The notes below the pieces were generated by a model. The model did no database searches. It worked only from the letters and a program-made list of their open reading frames with translations, and had not been told where the DNA came from. Below are positions 8,205-17,084 of a stretch of DNA of 64,000 nt, in pieces. The stretch's first letter is position 1; every line of letters begins with the position of its first letter. The stretch comes from an uncultured Oleiphilus sp. Lineage in GTDB: Bacteria; Pseudomonadota; Gammaproteobacteria; Pseudomonadales; Oleiphilaceae. The stretch spans positions 42,250 to 106,249 of the forward strand of contig CAJWBE010000010.1 in assembly GCA_913020045.1 (NCBI GenBank), in the 5' to 3' direction. The translations under genes were made by a program, and so were the position numbers.

Positions 8205-10796
8205 TTATCGAGCGGACAGCCATTCAGCGATTTCATCTACGGGTTTCGGTTTACAGAGCCAGAAACCTTGCAGCTTGTCGCACTTGAGTGCTTTTAGTAT
8301 TTGAGCGCTTTCATAGTCTTCTACGCCTTCAGCCACCACTAAACAACCGAGACCGTGTGCCATTTCGATTGAGGCTTTTACAATCAGCCTAGCGCTTTCA
8401 CTCTCTGTTATATCTTTGATCAAAGAGCGGTCCAGTTTTATTTCGGATGCTGGTAGTTGTTTTAGGTAGGACAGAGAAGAGTAGCCGGTGCCAAAGTCAT
8501 CAATAGAAATCTGAAGTCCCATCGACTTGAGTTGGTCTAGAGCCTTGAGTGATGCTTCGGGTTCGTCCATGGCAGCGGTTTCCGTTAATTCAAGAAATAC
8601 TCTTGAGGGGTCAACCTGGTACTTTTCCAGAATGGCAGATATCTGGTCTTTTAGTTGTTCGCTAAGCAAGTCTTTCGTTGAAATGTTGATCGACATATTT
8701 CCGGTGTACCCTTGGGCTCGCAACGACAGGAGGTCTTTTGCAGCACGCTCGATTGCCCACAGTGTGAGCTGACGGATCACGCCTGTTTGTTCAGCCAAAG
8801 GGACAAACTCTGCAGGGGACACAAAGCCACGCTGGACATGTTGCCAGCGAATGAGAGCCTCTAGACCTACTACCTCGTTACTCGATAGGTCTAGCTTAGG
8901 TTGATAGTGTAAGTCGGGTTCATCGTTTTTGAGTGCTTCGCGTAAGTCTGACATCAGCGTTAGGCGGCTCTCATTGTATATGTCTAGCGAATGATCATAG
9001 TAGCCCACTTGGTTGGTCGCATGATGTGAGCTTTCCATGGCGACAATCGCGTTTCGAATAAGCTGCGATGCTTCTTGTCCATGCGCGGGGAAAAGGGCGC
9101 AGCCAATGCGTGGTTCGAGTTCAATTGAAAGTAATTCGACCTCAATGGGTGACGAAAGCTCTTGCGTGAATGCGTGATAATGCTCGAGGTTGTTTTCACA
9201 CACCCGTTGATTGATAACGATACCAAAAGTGTCTCTCGTCAATTGAAATAGGGCGTCGTTGCCATTCTTTGAATTCGTCGATGAAATGACGCCCGGTAGG
9301 GTGCTCACCCTTACATTCATTCCGGCCGTCGTCGATCTCAAAATAGTCTCGACACTCGATAAACCCAGTGTTCGCGTTATCTCGTTGATACGAGTGACTC
9401 TCGCGACACAGATCACAAAGCGTTCATCGGGTTGTTCATTGATAACCTTGTTCACCAACCATTCAAAGCGATTCCCATTAGCGAGTTGAGTTATGGGGTC
9501 TCGTACCATCGCTTCCGAGAGCTCATTTTGAGCGGCGAGTCGTTGCTTATCTTTTTGTATGCTTGTTGCTTGCGCGAGAATTTTGTCTTCGCGCTCTCGA
9601 TACAAGCGATCTGCGAGTGCTAGGGTCAGGATAAAGGCTTCTAACCCCGAGCCAAGTTGCATCGCATACTCGGTGACAAAGTTATTCGGAAGTAGTCCTG
9701 AGGTGCGGCCTGCCGTTGCGAAAACACCCAATGTGAGTGGTACCCAGGCAATAGTGAAAAAGATGCCTTCACGTTTTCCTGCGTGCCAAGATACAGGTCC
9801 CGAAACGAACAACACGGAAAAGAATGCGACGACTGATAGTGCCGAAAGCTTAACGGCGGAGTTGTAATCTAGAATGAACGAAGCCACGAGGTTGAAATAC
9901 TCAAAATAGATCATGGCGCGCAAGGCCATGTCTATCTTCGGGCTATGCTCTTTGGTGCGTAAAAATTCCCTTGCAAACAATAATGAAAATAGCGCTAGAA
10001 GAGGGATCGAGGAGAGAAAAACTTGACTATTTAACTCAGGCGCGCCAGGAAAAAACAGCTGTTGACCGTAACCGCGGGAGGTCAGGAAAAAAACGAGGTA
10101 ACCTAGTGTGGACAGCGAATAGAAAAGGTAGAGTTTTTCCCTTAATGTAAAAAATATGGCGAAATTAATCAGCACGATCACCGCGAGTGCGCCGTAGTAA
10201 AAAAAGTGAAACTTCTGCTCTTTTGCGGCGAATTCGAAGAAGTCTTTTTCCTGCCATAACTTGAGTGGCAAGATCATTGAGCCATTGGATTGGACTTTCG
10301 CGTAGAGGTTTACTTTTTCACCGTCATGCAACTGAAAGCGAAACAGCATACTTGGGTGGTCTATGTCGCGTGGGTAAAATGCCTTGCCGTCTCCGGTTGC
10401 AAGTGTTCGAACCTCGCCGTTAGTTTTTTGTGCGTAAAAGGTGATGTCGTCCAGAAGCGGGTAGGCAACTTCGAGGAGCATGTTTTTAGTCGTTGAACTG
10501 TTGTTATCGACACCCAGACGTAGCCAAAATTGTGAGAGGCTAAACCCAAAAGAGGCATTGCCTTCTGTCGCGGCTTTCCAATCACTATCTGAGAGCTGTG
10601 CAAGGCTTTCTAGCGTGTGCTTTTTTTCACTATCTTCGAAATAATCAAACTGTGCGACCAGCGGCGATGAGTGCTCATCTAGCGTATTAAGACGGGGGGA
10701 TGCGGCGAAGGAGGCGCTCGTAAAGAACGCAATGACTGCGGTCATTAACCAGACAACAATTGAGTTGTTGTGGCGTTGCAACGTTGATCGATTCAT
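8205..10796 (-). CDS. 7TMR-DISM sensor with degenerate GGDEF and intact EAL domain, 863 aa
   Basis: Domains in order: signal peptide (1-31), periplasmic 7TMR-DISMED2 sensor (about 40-185), seven transmembrane helices (190-400), GGDEF-like domain (430-585) and EAL domain (600-855). The GGDEF active site is replaced by TRDTF, so cyclase activity is not expected. The EAL domain keeps EALIRW near residue 645, DDFGTGYSS, KLDRS and VAEGVE, so cyclic-di-GMP phosphodiesterase activity is likely. The 7TMR-DISM module probably senses a carbohydrate-like or envelope ligand. It stands alone, divergent from amiE across a 411-bp gap. The ligand is unknown. Confidence 0.92.
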   Translation of the reverse strand: MNRSTLQRHNNSIVVWLMTAVIAFFTSASFAASPRLNTLDEHSSPLVAQFDYFEDSEKKHTLESLAQLSDSDWKAATEGNASFGFSLSQFWLRLGVDNNSSTTKNMLLEVAYPLLDDITFYAQKTNGEVRTLATGDGKAFYPRDIDHPSMLFRFQLHDGEKVNLYAKVQSNGSMILPLKLWQEKDFFEFAAKEQKFHFFYYGALAVIVLINFAIFFTLREKLYLFYSLSTLGYLVFFLTSRGYGQQLFFPGAPELNSQVFLSSIPLLALFSLLFAREFLRTKEHSPKIDMALRAMIYFEYFNLVASFILDYNSAVKLSALSVVAFFSVLFVSGPVSWHAGKREGIFFTIAWVPLTLGVFATAGRTSGLLPNNFVTEYAMQLGSGLEAFILTLALADRLYREREDKILAQATSIQKDKQRLAAQNELSEAMVRDPITQLANGNRFEWLVNKVINEQPDERFVICVARVTRINEITRTLGLSSVETILRSTTAGMNVRVSTLPGVISSTNSKNGNDALFQLTRDTFGIVINQRVCENNLEHYHAFTQELSSPIEVELLSIELEPRIGCALFPAHGQEASQLIRNAIVAMESSHHATNQVGYYDHSLDIYNESRLTLMSDLREALKNDEPDLHYQPKLDLSSNEVVGLEALIRWQHVQRGFVSPAEFVPLAEQTGVIRQLTLWAIERAAKDLLSLRAQGYTGNMSINISTKDLLSEQLKDQISAILEKYQVDPSRVFLELTETAAMDEPEASLKALDQLKSMGLQISIDDFGTGYSSLSYLKQLPASEIKLDRSLIKDITESESARLIVKASIEMAHGLGCLVVAEGVEDYESAQILKALKCDKLQGFWLCKPKPVDEIAEWLSAR

Positions 10797-11207
10797 GTAG
10801 GGCGCTTAGTCCTGCTAGCGTAAACTTGGCTCAAAATATCCTTATCGGGCAGTCGGAAAGCATGAACCAGTTCTTATGTTTTTTATAGGCTATCAAGGTA
10901 TAGGTTTTACCCGTTTGTTGTAACTAATGTGTCAATTGGTCAAGCAAGTCCAGCTTTCACGAGTAGTTACACGGCCAACTCAAACTCAGCTTAGTTGATC
11001 AGATAAAAAAACGCCGCTTTTAAGCGAGATATTTACCCTACTGCGTTAGTTTCTTAATCGCCTAGATTCATGCCTTGGCCCCCTTACCTACGTCATTTAA
11101 CGTAGGTAAGGGGGCATATTGTCGTATTCTTTTTCGAACTCGCTTATCTCATAGTTCTATCAATATTGATTCTTTTCAAAACAATTCAATAGAACGGAGA
11201 AACCCAA
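10797..11207. other. Divergent intergenic region between DISM-EAL gene and amiE
   Basis: The region contains a perfect 16-bp hairpin at 11078-11115 (listed separately) and a short CGCT/AGCG palindrome around 11010-11030. I see no sigma-54 promoter or recognisable operator for amiE. Otherwise nothing identifiable. Confidence 0.5.
11078..11115 (+). terminator. Perfect 16-bp stem-loop upstream of amiE
   Basis: GCCCCCTTACCTACGT (11078-11093) and its exact complement (11100-11115) flank a six-base loop. The stem is strong but is followed only by a mixed T-rich stretch about 15 bases later, so it may be a terminator for read-through, an attenuator in the amiE leader, or an inverted-repeat operator. 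It ends 92 bp before the amiE start. Confidence 0.6.
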
Positions 11208-12254
11208 ATGCGCCACGGTGATATTTCAAGCAGCCCTGATACGGTAGGGGTAGCGGTTGTTAATTACAAAATGCCACGTCTGCATACTAAAGCTGAGGTA
11301 TTAGATAATGCGGGTAAAATCGCTGATATGATCAAAGGCATGAAGCTTGGGTTACCCGGAATGGATTTGGTTGTTTTTCCCGAATATAGCACGATGGGAA
11401 TAATGTATGACAATGATGAAATGATGGCGACAGCCGCCACTATTCCAGGAGAAGAAACGGACATCTTTTCTGCGGCCTGTCGGGAGGCAGATACCTGGGG
11501 TATTTTTTCGTTAACTGGGGAGCGTCACGAGGAACATCCAAACAAAGCGCCTTATAACACGCTAGTCCTGATTAATAACAAAGGTGAGATTGTACAGAAA
11601 TACCGTAAGTGTATTCCTTGGTGCCCTATAGAAGGTTGGTACCCAGGCGATACCACCTATGTTTCAGAGGGTCCCAAAGGCCTCAAAATTAGTTTGATTA
11701 TCTGCGATGACGGGAACTACCCTGAGATTTGGCGAGATTGCGCTATGAAAGGTGCAGAGCTAATTGTTCGTTGCCAAGGTTATATGTATCCCGCGAAGGA
11801 GCAACAAGTGATGATGGCCAAATCGATGGCTTGGGCGAATAATAGTTATGTTGCTGTCGCAAATGCCACAGGCTTTGATGGCGTTTATTCTTACTTTGGT
11901 CATTCTGCAATCATTGGTTTTGATGGCCGCACGCTGGGTGAATGTGGCGAAGAAGATATGGGTGTTCAATATGCTCAGCTATCGGTATCTCAAATTCGGG
12001 ATGCGCGCGCCAATGACCAATCCCAAAACCACCTGTTTAAGCTATTACATCGCGGTTATACCGGTGTCCATAACTCAGGTGATGGGAGCAAAGGTATCGC
12101 TGATTGCCCCTTTGATTTTTACAGAACATGGGTGTTGGATGCAGAGAAAGCACAACAAGATGTTGAAGCGATGACGCGCAAAACTGTTGGCGTAGCTGGT
12201 TGCCCGGTGGGGACCTTGCCGGTTGACCCCAAAGAGCAGTCCGCAGGTCAATAG
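11208..12254 (+). CDS. amiE: Aliphatic amidase AmiE, 348 aa
   Basis: The protein is very close to Pseudomonas AmiE over its full length (start MRHGDISSS, internal [50 protein letters not shown]). The nitrilase-superfamily triad is visible as E59, K134 and C166. The enzyme hydrolyses short aliphatic amides such as acetamide and propionamide to acid and ammonia in the cytoplasm. An AACGGAG-type ribosome-binding site precedes the ATG. It is followed by amiB, as in the Pseudomonas amidase operon, but amiC, amiR and amiS are not found next to it, so the amide-responsive antitermination control of Pseudomonas appears absent here. Confidence 0.96.
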   Translation: MRHGDISSSPDTVGVAVVNYKMPRLHTKAEVLDNAGKIADMIKGMKLGLPGMDLVVFPEYSTMGIMYDNDEMMATAATIPGEETDIFSAACREADTWGIFSLTGERHEEHPNKAPYNTLVLINNKGEIVQKYRKCIPWCPIEGWYPGDTTYVSEGPKGLKISLIICDDGNYPEIWRDCAMKGAELIVRCQGYMYPAKEQQVMMAKSMAWANNSYVAVANATGFDGVYSYFGHSAIIGFDGRTLGECGEEDMGVQYAQLSVSQIRDARANDQSQNHLFKLLHRGYTGVHNSGDGSKGIADCPFDFYRTWVLDAEKAQQDVEAMTRKTVGVAGCPVGTLPVDPKEQSAGQ

Positions 12255-12263
12255 CGGCTTATC

Positions 12264-12289
12264 ATAAACTTATCACTGGGTGAGTTTAT
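12264..12289 (+). terminator. Bulged hairpin in the amiE-amiB gap
   Basis: ATAAACT-TAT-CAC pairs with GTG-AGTTTAT around a three-base loop (about 10 bp with a 3-nt bulge). It sits between amiE and amiB without a U-run. It could lower amiB expression relative to amiE or protect the amiE mRNA 3' end. Confidence 0.4.
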
Positions 12290-12345
12290 CGTTACCTAGC
12301 ATGGCCAAAAAAGTTGCCAATGTTGTTTTTCCACGAGGTACTTAA

Positions 12346-13374
12346 GTGCCCTTTATTAATGATCAGTTCGGTCACAATAGTGATCAACTCGCGCGGCAAA
12401 CCTATGCTCAAAGTGCTGCGCGCATTTCACGTTTCAAGTTTCTTCCTGAACAGGTTATCGCGACTTTACGTGCTCGAATCGTCGGGCAGCGAGATGTAAT
12501 GAACGCGATCGAGGATATGCTTTTTACCCTAAAAGCAGATTTTGGTGATAAGACCAGACCGCTCTCAGTGATGCTTTTGATGGGGCCCACGGGTGTCGGT
12601 AAAACAGAGACGGTGAGGGTATTGGCGGAAGCCATGCTCGGTAGTGCAGACGAACTCTGCCGCATTGATATGAATACCCTTGCTCAAGAGCATTACTCAG
12701 CCGCCTTGACCGGCTCCCCACCAGGTTATGTTGGTAGTAAAGAAGGCCAAACCTTATTCGATATAGAGAGAATCAAGGGTTCGTTTAGTGAGCCGGGGAT
12801 TGTGCTTTTCGATGAAATAGAGAAGGCGGACAAGAGTGTGGTTCGTTCACTAATGAATATTCTGGATACAGGAAAGCTCACCTTAACCTCTGGTACCAGA
12901 GAAATAGATTTCAGTAATACCTTGGTCTTTTTGACAAGTAATCTAGGCGCAAGGGAGCAAGCGGACAGCCTAAAATCCTATTCCCAAGGTTGGCGATCTG
13001 CGTTACGCCTTAAGCCCCCGCCGCAATCAGAGATATTGGACCAAGCACTTAACACATATTTCGACCCTGAATTTATCAACCGTATCGATCGAATATTGCC
13101 TTTTAACTGGCTGGACGATGGTCAGTTGGAAGCACTCGTTGACCTGGAACTGATGAAATTAAATAAGCGGTTGAGCTCGCGCCAAGCTCAGGTAGTGGTA
13201 AGCGAAGGTGCGCGGGAGTATTTATCTCAGCACTATGATACGCGTTATGGTGCGCGAGATATTGCGCGCCGAATCAGGGTGGAGTTAGAGCCCAAACTTG
13301 CAAAAGCTATGATCGAAGCGCCTGAAAAAAAAGAGTTCGAAGTAACTCTGCAATCAAATGCGCTAGTGGTTTAA
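12346..13374 (+). CDS. amiB: AmiB-like ClpX/ClpB-type AAA ATPase, 342 aa
   Basis: A single AAA+ module of the HSP100 second-domain type: Walker A GPTGVGKT near residue 81, pore-loop region GSPPGYVGSKEG, Walker B LFDEIEKAD near 156, sensor 1 FLTSNLG, and a C-terminal D2-small domain (RYGARDIARRI). It lacks the N-terminal and first ATPase domain of ClpB. The gene follows amiE by 91 bp in the same direction, matching the AmiB position in Pseudomonas, where it was proposed to energise or chaperone the amide uptake system. The start is a GTG with CGAGG upstream. The actual client is unknown. Confidence 0.88.
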   Translation: MPFINDQFGHNSDQLARQTYAQSAARISRFKFLPEQVIATLRARIVGQRDVMNAIEDMLFTLKADFGDKTRPLSVMLLMGPTGVGKTETVRVLAEAMLGSADELCRIDMNTLAQEHYSAALTGSPPGYVGSKEGQTLFDIERIKGSFSEPGIVLFDEIEKADKSVVRSLMNILDTGKLTLTSGTREIDFSNTLVFLTSNLGAREQADSLKSYSQGWRSALRLKPPPQSEILDQALNTYFDPEFINRIDRILPFNWLDDGQLEALVDLELMKLNKRLSSRQAQVVVSEGAREYLSQHYDTRYGARDIARRIRVELEPKLAKAMIEAPEKKEFEVTLQSNALVV

Positions 13375-13549
13375 GTCGACCTGATTTTGGAGGGTAGAGT
13401 TTTCTCTGGTTTAGCGCCTTGATTGCAGCTTTTGAGGCCCCGAGAGGTCGCGGCGATCATCGGCGTTGTGATGCGGACTTAATGCCTTGGTTTAGTGGGT
13501 GATCACGCGGTAGGATGGTGACGGCAATCGTTAACTTAAGGAGCAGAGG

Positions 13550-14353
13550 ATGCCTCGCGTCAGCAAAGGGCGAAAGCAAATTTACTATGAAACGCGTGGT
13601 CAAGGTGAGCCACTGTTGTTGTTAATGGGCTGGCAGGGCAATAGAACGTGGTGGCCAGACTCTTTGCTTTCTCGTCTGGAGAAGCACTTTTTACTGATAT
13701 TGATGGATCACCGTGGCACGGGGTTATCAAAAGATCCGCTAGGCTTGTATACCATTAAGAGTCTAGCCAAAGATGCGACGCTGGTGTTAGATCATTTTGG
13801 TTTAAGCTCTGCCTCAGTGCTGGGCGTTTCCATGGGCGGAATGATCGCTCAGGCGATGGCCATTCACTATCCTGAGCGCATAAAAAAACTTGTGATCACT
13901 TCAAGCTCAGCCAAGGTCGGTTTGATTCGAGGCTTGAACAAAAAGCAGCAACATGCCTGGCTGACCTATCTGCGTAAGCGTGACAAAGGCTTGCAAGAAT
14001 TTATTATGGATCAGCTGTTTTCAAGAGACGGTGACAGTGATGACCACACGACGATCGCCAATTTCATCAGCCGGACGAAACAGCAGCGCACACCGACTCG
14101 AACGGTCATAAAACAGTTTATGGCTGTGCAGCTTTTTGATAGCCGAAAAAAACTAAAGCACTTTCATAAACCGACTTTGGTCGTGACGGGTGACAACGAC
14201 ATGATTATTGGTGCGCATCACTCAGAAGCCTTGTACGAACTCATCCCTCACGCGAAGTTGCACCTTGTTAAAGGGGGCACGCACGCTATGCTTGATGCTG
14301 AAGCCGAAGAGCTGGCAAGGGTTTATATTGAGTTTTTGCTTGATGATCAATAG
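13550..14353 (+). CDS. Alpha/beta hydrolase, 267 aa
   Basis: A cytoplasmic alpha/beta-hydrolase fold protein. It has LLLMGWQGNRTWW as the oxyanion-hole region, DHRGTGLS, the nucleophile elbow GVSMGG with Ser near residue 95, a late acid (VTGDNDMII) and the catalytic histidine in KGGTHAML. This family includes esterases, lactonases and C-C bond hydrolases; the substrate cannot be assigned. AAGGAGCAGAGG immediately before the ATG supports the start. It is separated by 175 bp from amiB and 51 bp from the next gene, so operon membership is unclear. Confidence 0.87.
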   Translation: MPRVSKGRKQIYYETRGQGEPLLLLMGWQGNRTWWPDSLLSRLEKHFLLILMDHRGTGLSKDPLGLYTIKSLAKDATLVLDHFGLSSASVLGVSMGGMIAQAMAIHYPERIKKLVITSSSAKVGLIRGLNKKQQHAWLTYLRKRDKGLQEFIMDQLFSRDGDSDDHTTIANFISRTKQQRTPTRTVIKQFMAVQLFDSRKKLKHFHKPTLVVTGDNDMIIGAHHSEALYELIPHAKLHLVKGGTHAMLDAEAEELARVYIEFLLDDQ

Positions 14354-14404
14354 CAATGTTGAACCGCGCCGAGCATGAATTAAAACGAATGGAACAACCT
14401 AACT

Positions 14405-15877
14405 ATGAGCACCTGTTTTAGCTCCAAAGAATCTTTTCACAACTTCTACGCAGCAAAGACTAAAGCAAGGCTAGCACCCAGTGTCGCAAGTACAATAAAG
14501 CTCGCTCTGTTAACACTCACTTTATTTTTACAGGCCTGTGCGTCAATACAGCAACAAGCCTCTATCGGAGATTTGAACGCGGTACAGAACTATATTGAAG
14601 GTGGCGGGGACGTTAACTTTCATGAATATACCAGCGCGGGTTCCCAAGTTTATGCTTGTTCATTAGTGAATTGTGCAATTGCTGGCGGGCATGAGCAGGT
14701 TGTGAGGTATTTGCTAGATCAGGGGGCTGATGTAAACAAAGCTTATGAAATCTATGAGGGAAACCTAGTTTATGAAACAGGCACGCCTTTAGAGCGTGCC
14801 ATAAAAACAGGTAATCTCAATATGGTAAGACTGCTTATTGAGCGAAAGGCCGATGTTAATTTGAAGGCTACTTCTGGGCTTGCGCCCCTGACAAGTTTAG
14901 TTCAGATGTCTCGCGCATTAGGGTGGGCTCGCTCAGAACCGATTGCAGAAGAACTAATTAACGCCGGTGCTAATATCAATTCTCGTGATCTCCAAGGCAA
15001 GTCAGCATTGCATTATGCGGCATCGCTAGAAGTAGTCGACGGCGTAAGCTGGCTGCTAAGTCATGGGGCTGATACGAGTCTAGAGGCACATCACTCCGGC
15101 AATGGGAAAGGAATGCGAGCGATAGATATTGCGCGCAAAACAGGAAATGAGAAAACAATAGCGTTGTTATCAAAGTCTGAGTCAGATCACCTCGATTGGG
15201 ACAATGCAATCAATGCTAATACTTTGGCGATGTATCAACTTTATTTAGAGCACCACCCAACGGGGCTATATGTTGAGGAAGCGACCACGAAAGCCAAAGC
15301 ACTAAAAGTAGAACTTGAGCTTGCAGTAAAAGCGCGTCAAAAAGAGATGTTGGCGATGAAGCGAAAACAGCCTTGTAGCTTAAACGATGATAACTGGATT
15401 TATTTAAAAGGTAGTTGCAGCGGCAACAAAGCCGACGGTCAAGGCGAAGCCGTGACGATGGACGGGCTCAAATTTGTCGGCCGCTTTGAAAACGGTTATC
15501 GCGTTAAGGGTGAGATTTTTCACAACAATGCGCTGATGTTTGATGGTTCCATCAAACAAGGTAAACCGCATGGTAGCGCCATTTGTATACATGAAGGTCG
15601 ACCTGAGAGCTGCGAGTTCTATAAGGGTGAGCGCGTTGATGGCGTGTTTATTCAACGCCTTGATTTCGCCCATCAGCAGAAACTACTGACCGAGCAGCAA
15701 CGAAAAATTGAAAAACGCCTCGCTCAAAACGAAGAGAAAATGGACCAGATGGCAACGAGCCTCAAGTCAGGACGCCGCTATCAAACCCAGTCGGGAAGTA
15801 ACAATGGGGTCAGCGACATGCTTGTCGACAAAGCTGCAGATGAAGCGATGCAAGCGATCTTCAACCATTTGTTTTAG
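14405..15877 (+). CDS. Ankyrin-repeat lipoprotein with C-terminal MORN-like segment, 490 aa
   Basis: The N-terminus has an unusually long charged region (about 29 residues) before a hydrophobic stretch and a lipobox LFLQAC, with the lipidated Cys near residue 45, so it is probably a lipoprotein. Residues ~55-265 form ankyrin repeats (DLNAVQNYIEGGGDVN, QVVRYLLDQGADVN, NMVRLLIERKADVN, GVSWLLSHGADT). A middle helical spacer leads to a glycine/aromatic-rich MORN-like region (GRFENGYRVKG, FDGSIKQGKPHG) and a glutamine/lysine coiled-coil end. Ankyrin and MORN repeats suggest protein binding in the envelope. I do not recognise a characterised homologue. Confidence 0.82.
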   Translation: MSTCFSSKESFHNFYAAKTKARLAPSVASTIKLALLTLTLFLQACASIQQQASIGDLNAVQNYIEGGGDVNFHEYTSAGSQVYACSLVNCAIAGGHEQVVRYLLDQGADVNKAYEIYEGNLVYETGTPLERAIKTGNLNMVRLLIERKADVNLKATSGLAPLTSLVQMSRALGWARSEPIAEELINAGANINSRDLQGKSALHYAASLEVVDGVSWLLSHGADTSLEAHHSGNGKGMRAIDIARKTGNEKTIALLSKSESDHLDWDNAINANTLAMYQLYLEHHPTGLYVEEATTKAKALKVELELAVKARQKEMLAMKRKQPCSLNDDNWIYLKGSCSGNKADGQGEAVTMDGLKFVGRFENGYRVKGEIFHNNALMFDGSIKQGKPHGSAICIHEGRPESCEFYKGERVDGVFIQRLDFAHQQKLLTEQQRKIEKRLAQNEEKMDQMATSLKSGRRYQTQSGSNNGVSDMLVDKAADEAMQAIFNHLF

Positions 15878-15953
15878 CTTAAAGTCTTAAAGCCCGAGTG
15901 GGCCTTGAGGCTTAATTGTTTTGTTGGTTTTTTCTGCCCGATTCGTGCCTTAT

Positions 15954-16724
15954 TCAGAGCGTCATCATACTTCTAGGTTGTCTTACTCTCGCACTACCTT
16001 CGAATGCGCCCCAACTGACGAGCGCGTATTTTTTACCTGAAATAATGGGCAATGATTCATGGGTAAAAATATGGTTCGAGGGGAAGAATACGAGATCGCC
16101 CATCACCGGTTTGTATTGAAAATTTAGCCAAGGGAAGTTTAGTTCGCCTCCCGTAAAGTCATCATTCAAGTAAATCAGCATGCTGAAGTCGCGATCAATA
16201 AATCGATAGAACTGACGTGTTTGCGCGTCAAAATGTTCCGCATCAGAATGTATGTCGTATTTTCCTCCAGGACCGTAGCGCAGTAAGTGCGGTGTCTCAA
16301 ACCATTGTGGTTTTTTTCCGGTTAGCGCTTTGAGCTTGAATGAGCAAGCGGTGCAGAACCACTCACTGGCTTGTTGTTGTTTTTTTCCGAGTGCGACGGT
16401 TTGGGTAATGCGTGAGCTATGTCGCTTGTGGGTGGTCTTGCTTGCTGTTGTTTGATTGCCGGCAACAACGGACAGCGCTGCACGCTTCTGCTTTTCGGCA
16501 AAGCGTGTAAAGCGTTTACAATCAGCATTTGATAAAAAACCTTTTATTACTTGGATGCCGCGCGGCGTCGACGGCCTCTTATGCAGGTCTCCACAGCAAT
16601 GGCCGAACGCTTTTCCGGAATGGCAATAGCAGGGTTTGACGGGGTCAAAATGGAATGACGGCACATAGAACATATCAGAACATGCATCATTTTTGCGCAG
16701 CGCTGATAAACTGTGAGTATTCAT
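15954..16724 (-). CDS. SEC-C motif plus 2-oxoglutarate/Fe(II) oxygenase (prolyl-4-hydroxylase-like), 256 aa
   Basis: Near residues 25-40 is a SEC-C zinc motif (CYCHSGKAFGHCCG), and the rest is a double-stranded beta-helix oxygenase. The iron ligands are visible as H-S-D near residue 160 (YDIHSDAEH) and the later histidine in FTHESLPI, and the lysine of SGKKYALVSW is the expected 2-oxoglutarate contact. Such proteins hydroxylate prolyl or other protein residues in the cytoplasm. The frame is open up to 16817, but the ATG at 16724 has AAAAGGAG four bases upstream and is preferred. It is divergent from the AraC-type regulator. The target is unknown. Confidence 0.86.
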   Translation of the reverse strand: MNTHSLSALRKNDACSDMFYVPSFHFDPVKPCYCHSGKAFGHCCGDLHKRPSTPRGIQVIKGFLSNADCKRFTRFAEKQKRAALSVVAGNQTTASKTTHKRHSSRITQTVALGKKQQQASEWFCTACSFKLKALTGKKPQWFETPHLLRYGPGGKYDIHSDAEHFDAQTRQFYRFIDRDFSMLIYLNDDFTGGELNFPWLNFQYKPVMGDLVFFPSNHIFTHESLPIISGKKYALVSWGAFEGSARVRQPRSMMTL

Positions 16725-17084
16725 ACAGCTCCTTTTCTCAGGTGTCGATCCGAAAAACATCATTTTCTTGCTGCGTAAGTGACAGCGAGATTGATCGAAA
16801 CCGCAGTCGAGAAACAACTCGCTGTTGATTCCTAAAGGCCACGATTTTCTAACGAAATGTCAATATCCAAGCTGTTTTTCGAATTTGATTTAATGGAATA
16901 GCGAAGAGGATAGGTGGGCTAAGTAATTGAAAATATGTTCACAATAACGACAATATGTCATTTTGCGACAGATCGATTCCTTATCTCAGAAACTGTGATC
17001 TTAGCGTCTTTCTAAACCATTCTATATCGTGCAATCATAGCGCCGTCGTTATGTAATTTTGCTTCGTAAAAGGAACGTGTATTA
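16725..17084. other. Divergent region between oxygenase and AraC regulator
   Basis: It should carry both promoters. The part next to the oxygenase is open in that frame but lacks a better start. An imperfect repetition (ATATGTTCACAATAACGACA and ATATGTCATTTTGCGACA) lies around 16932-16971 and might bind a regulator. Nothing else is identifiable. Confidence 0.4.
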
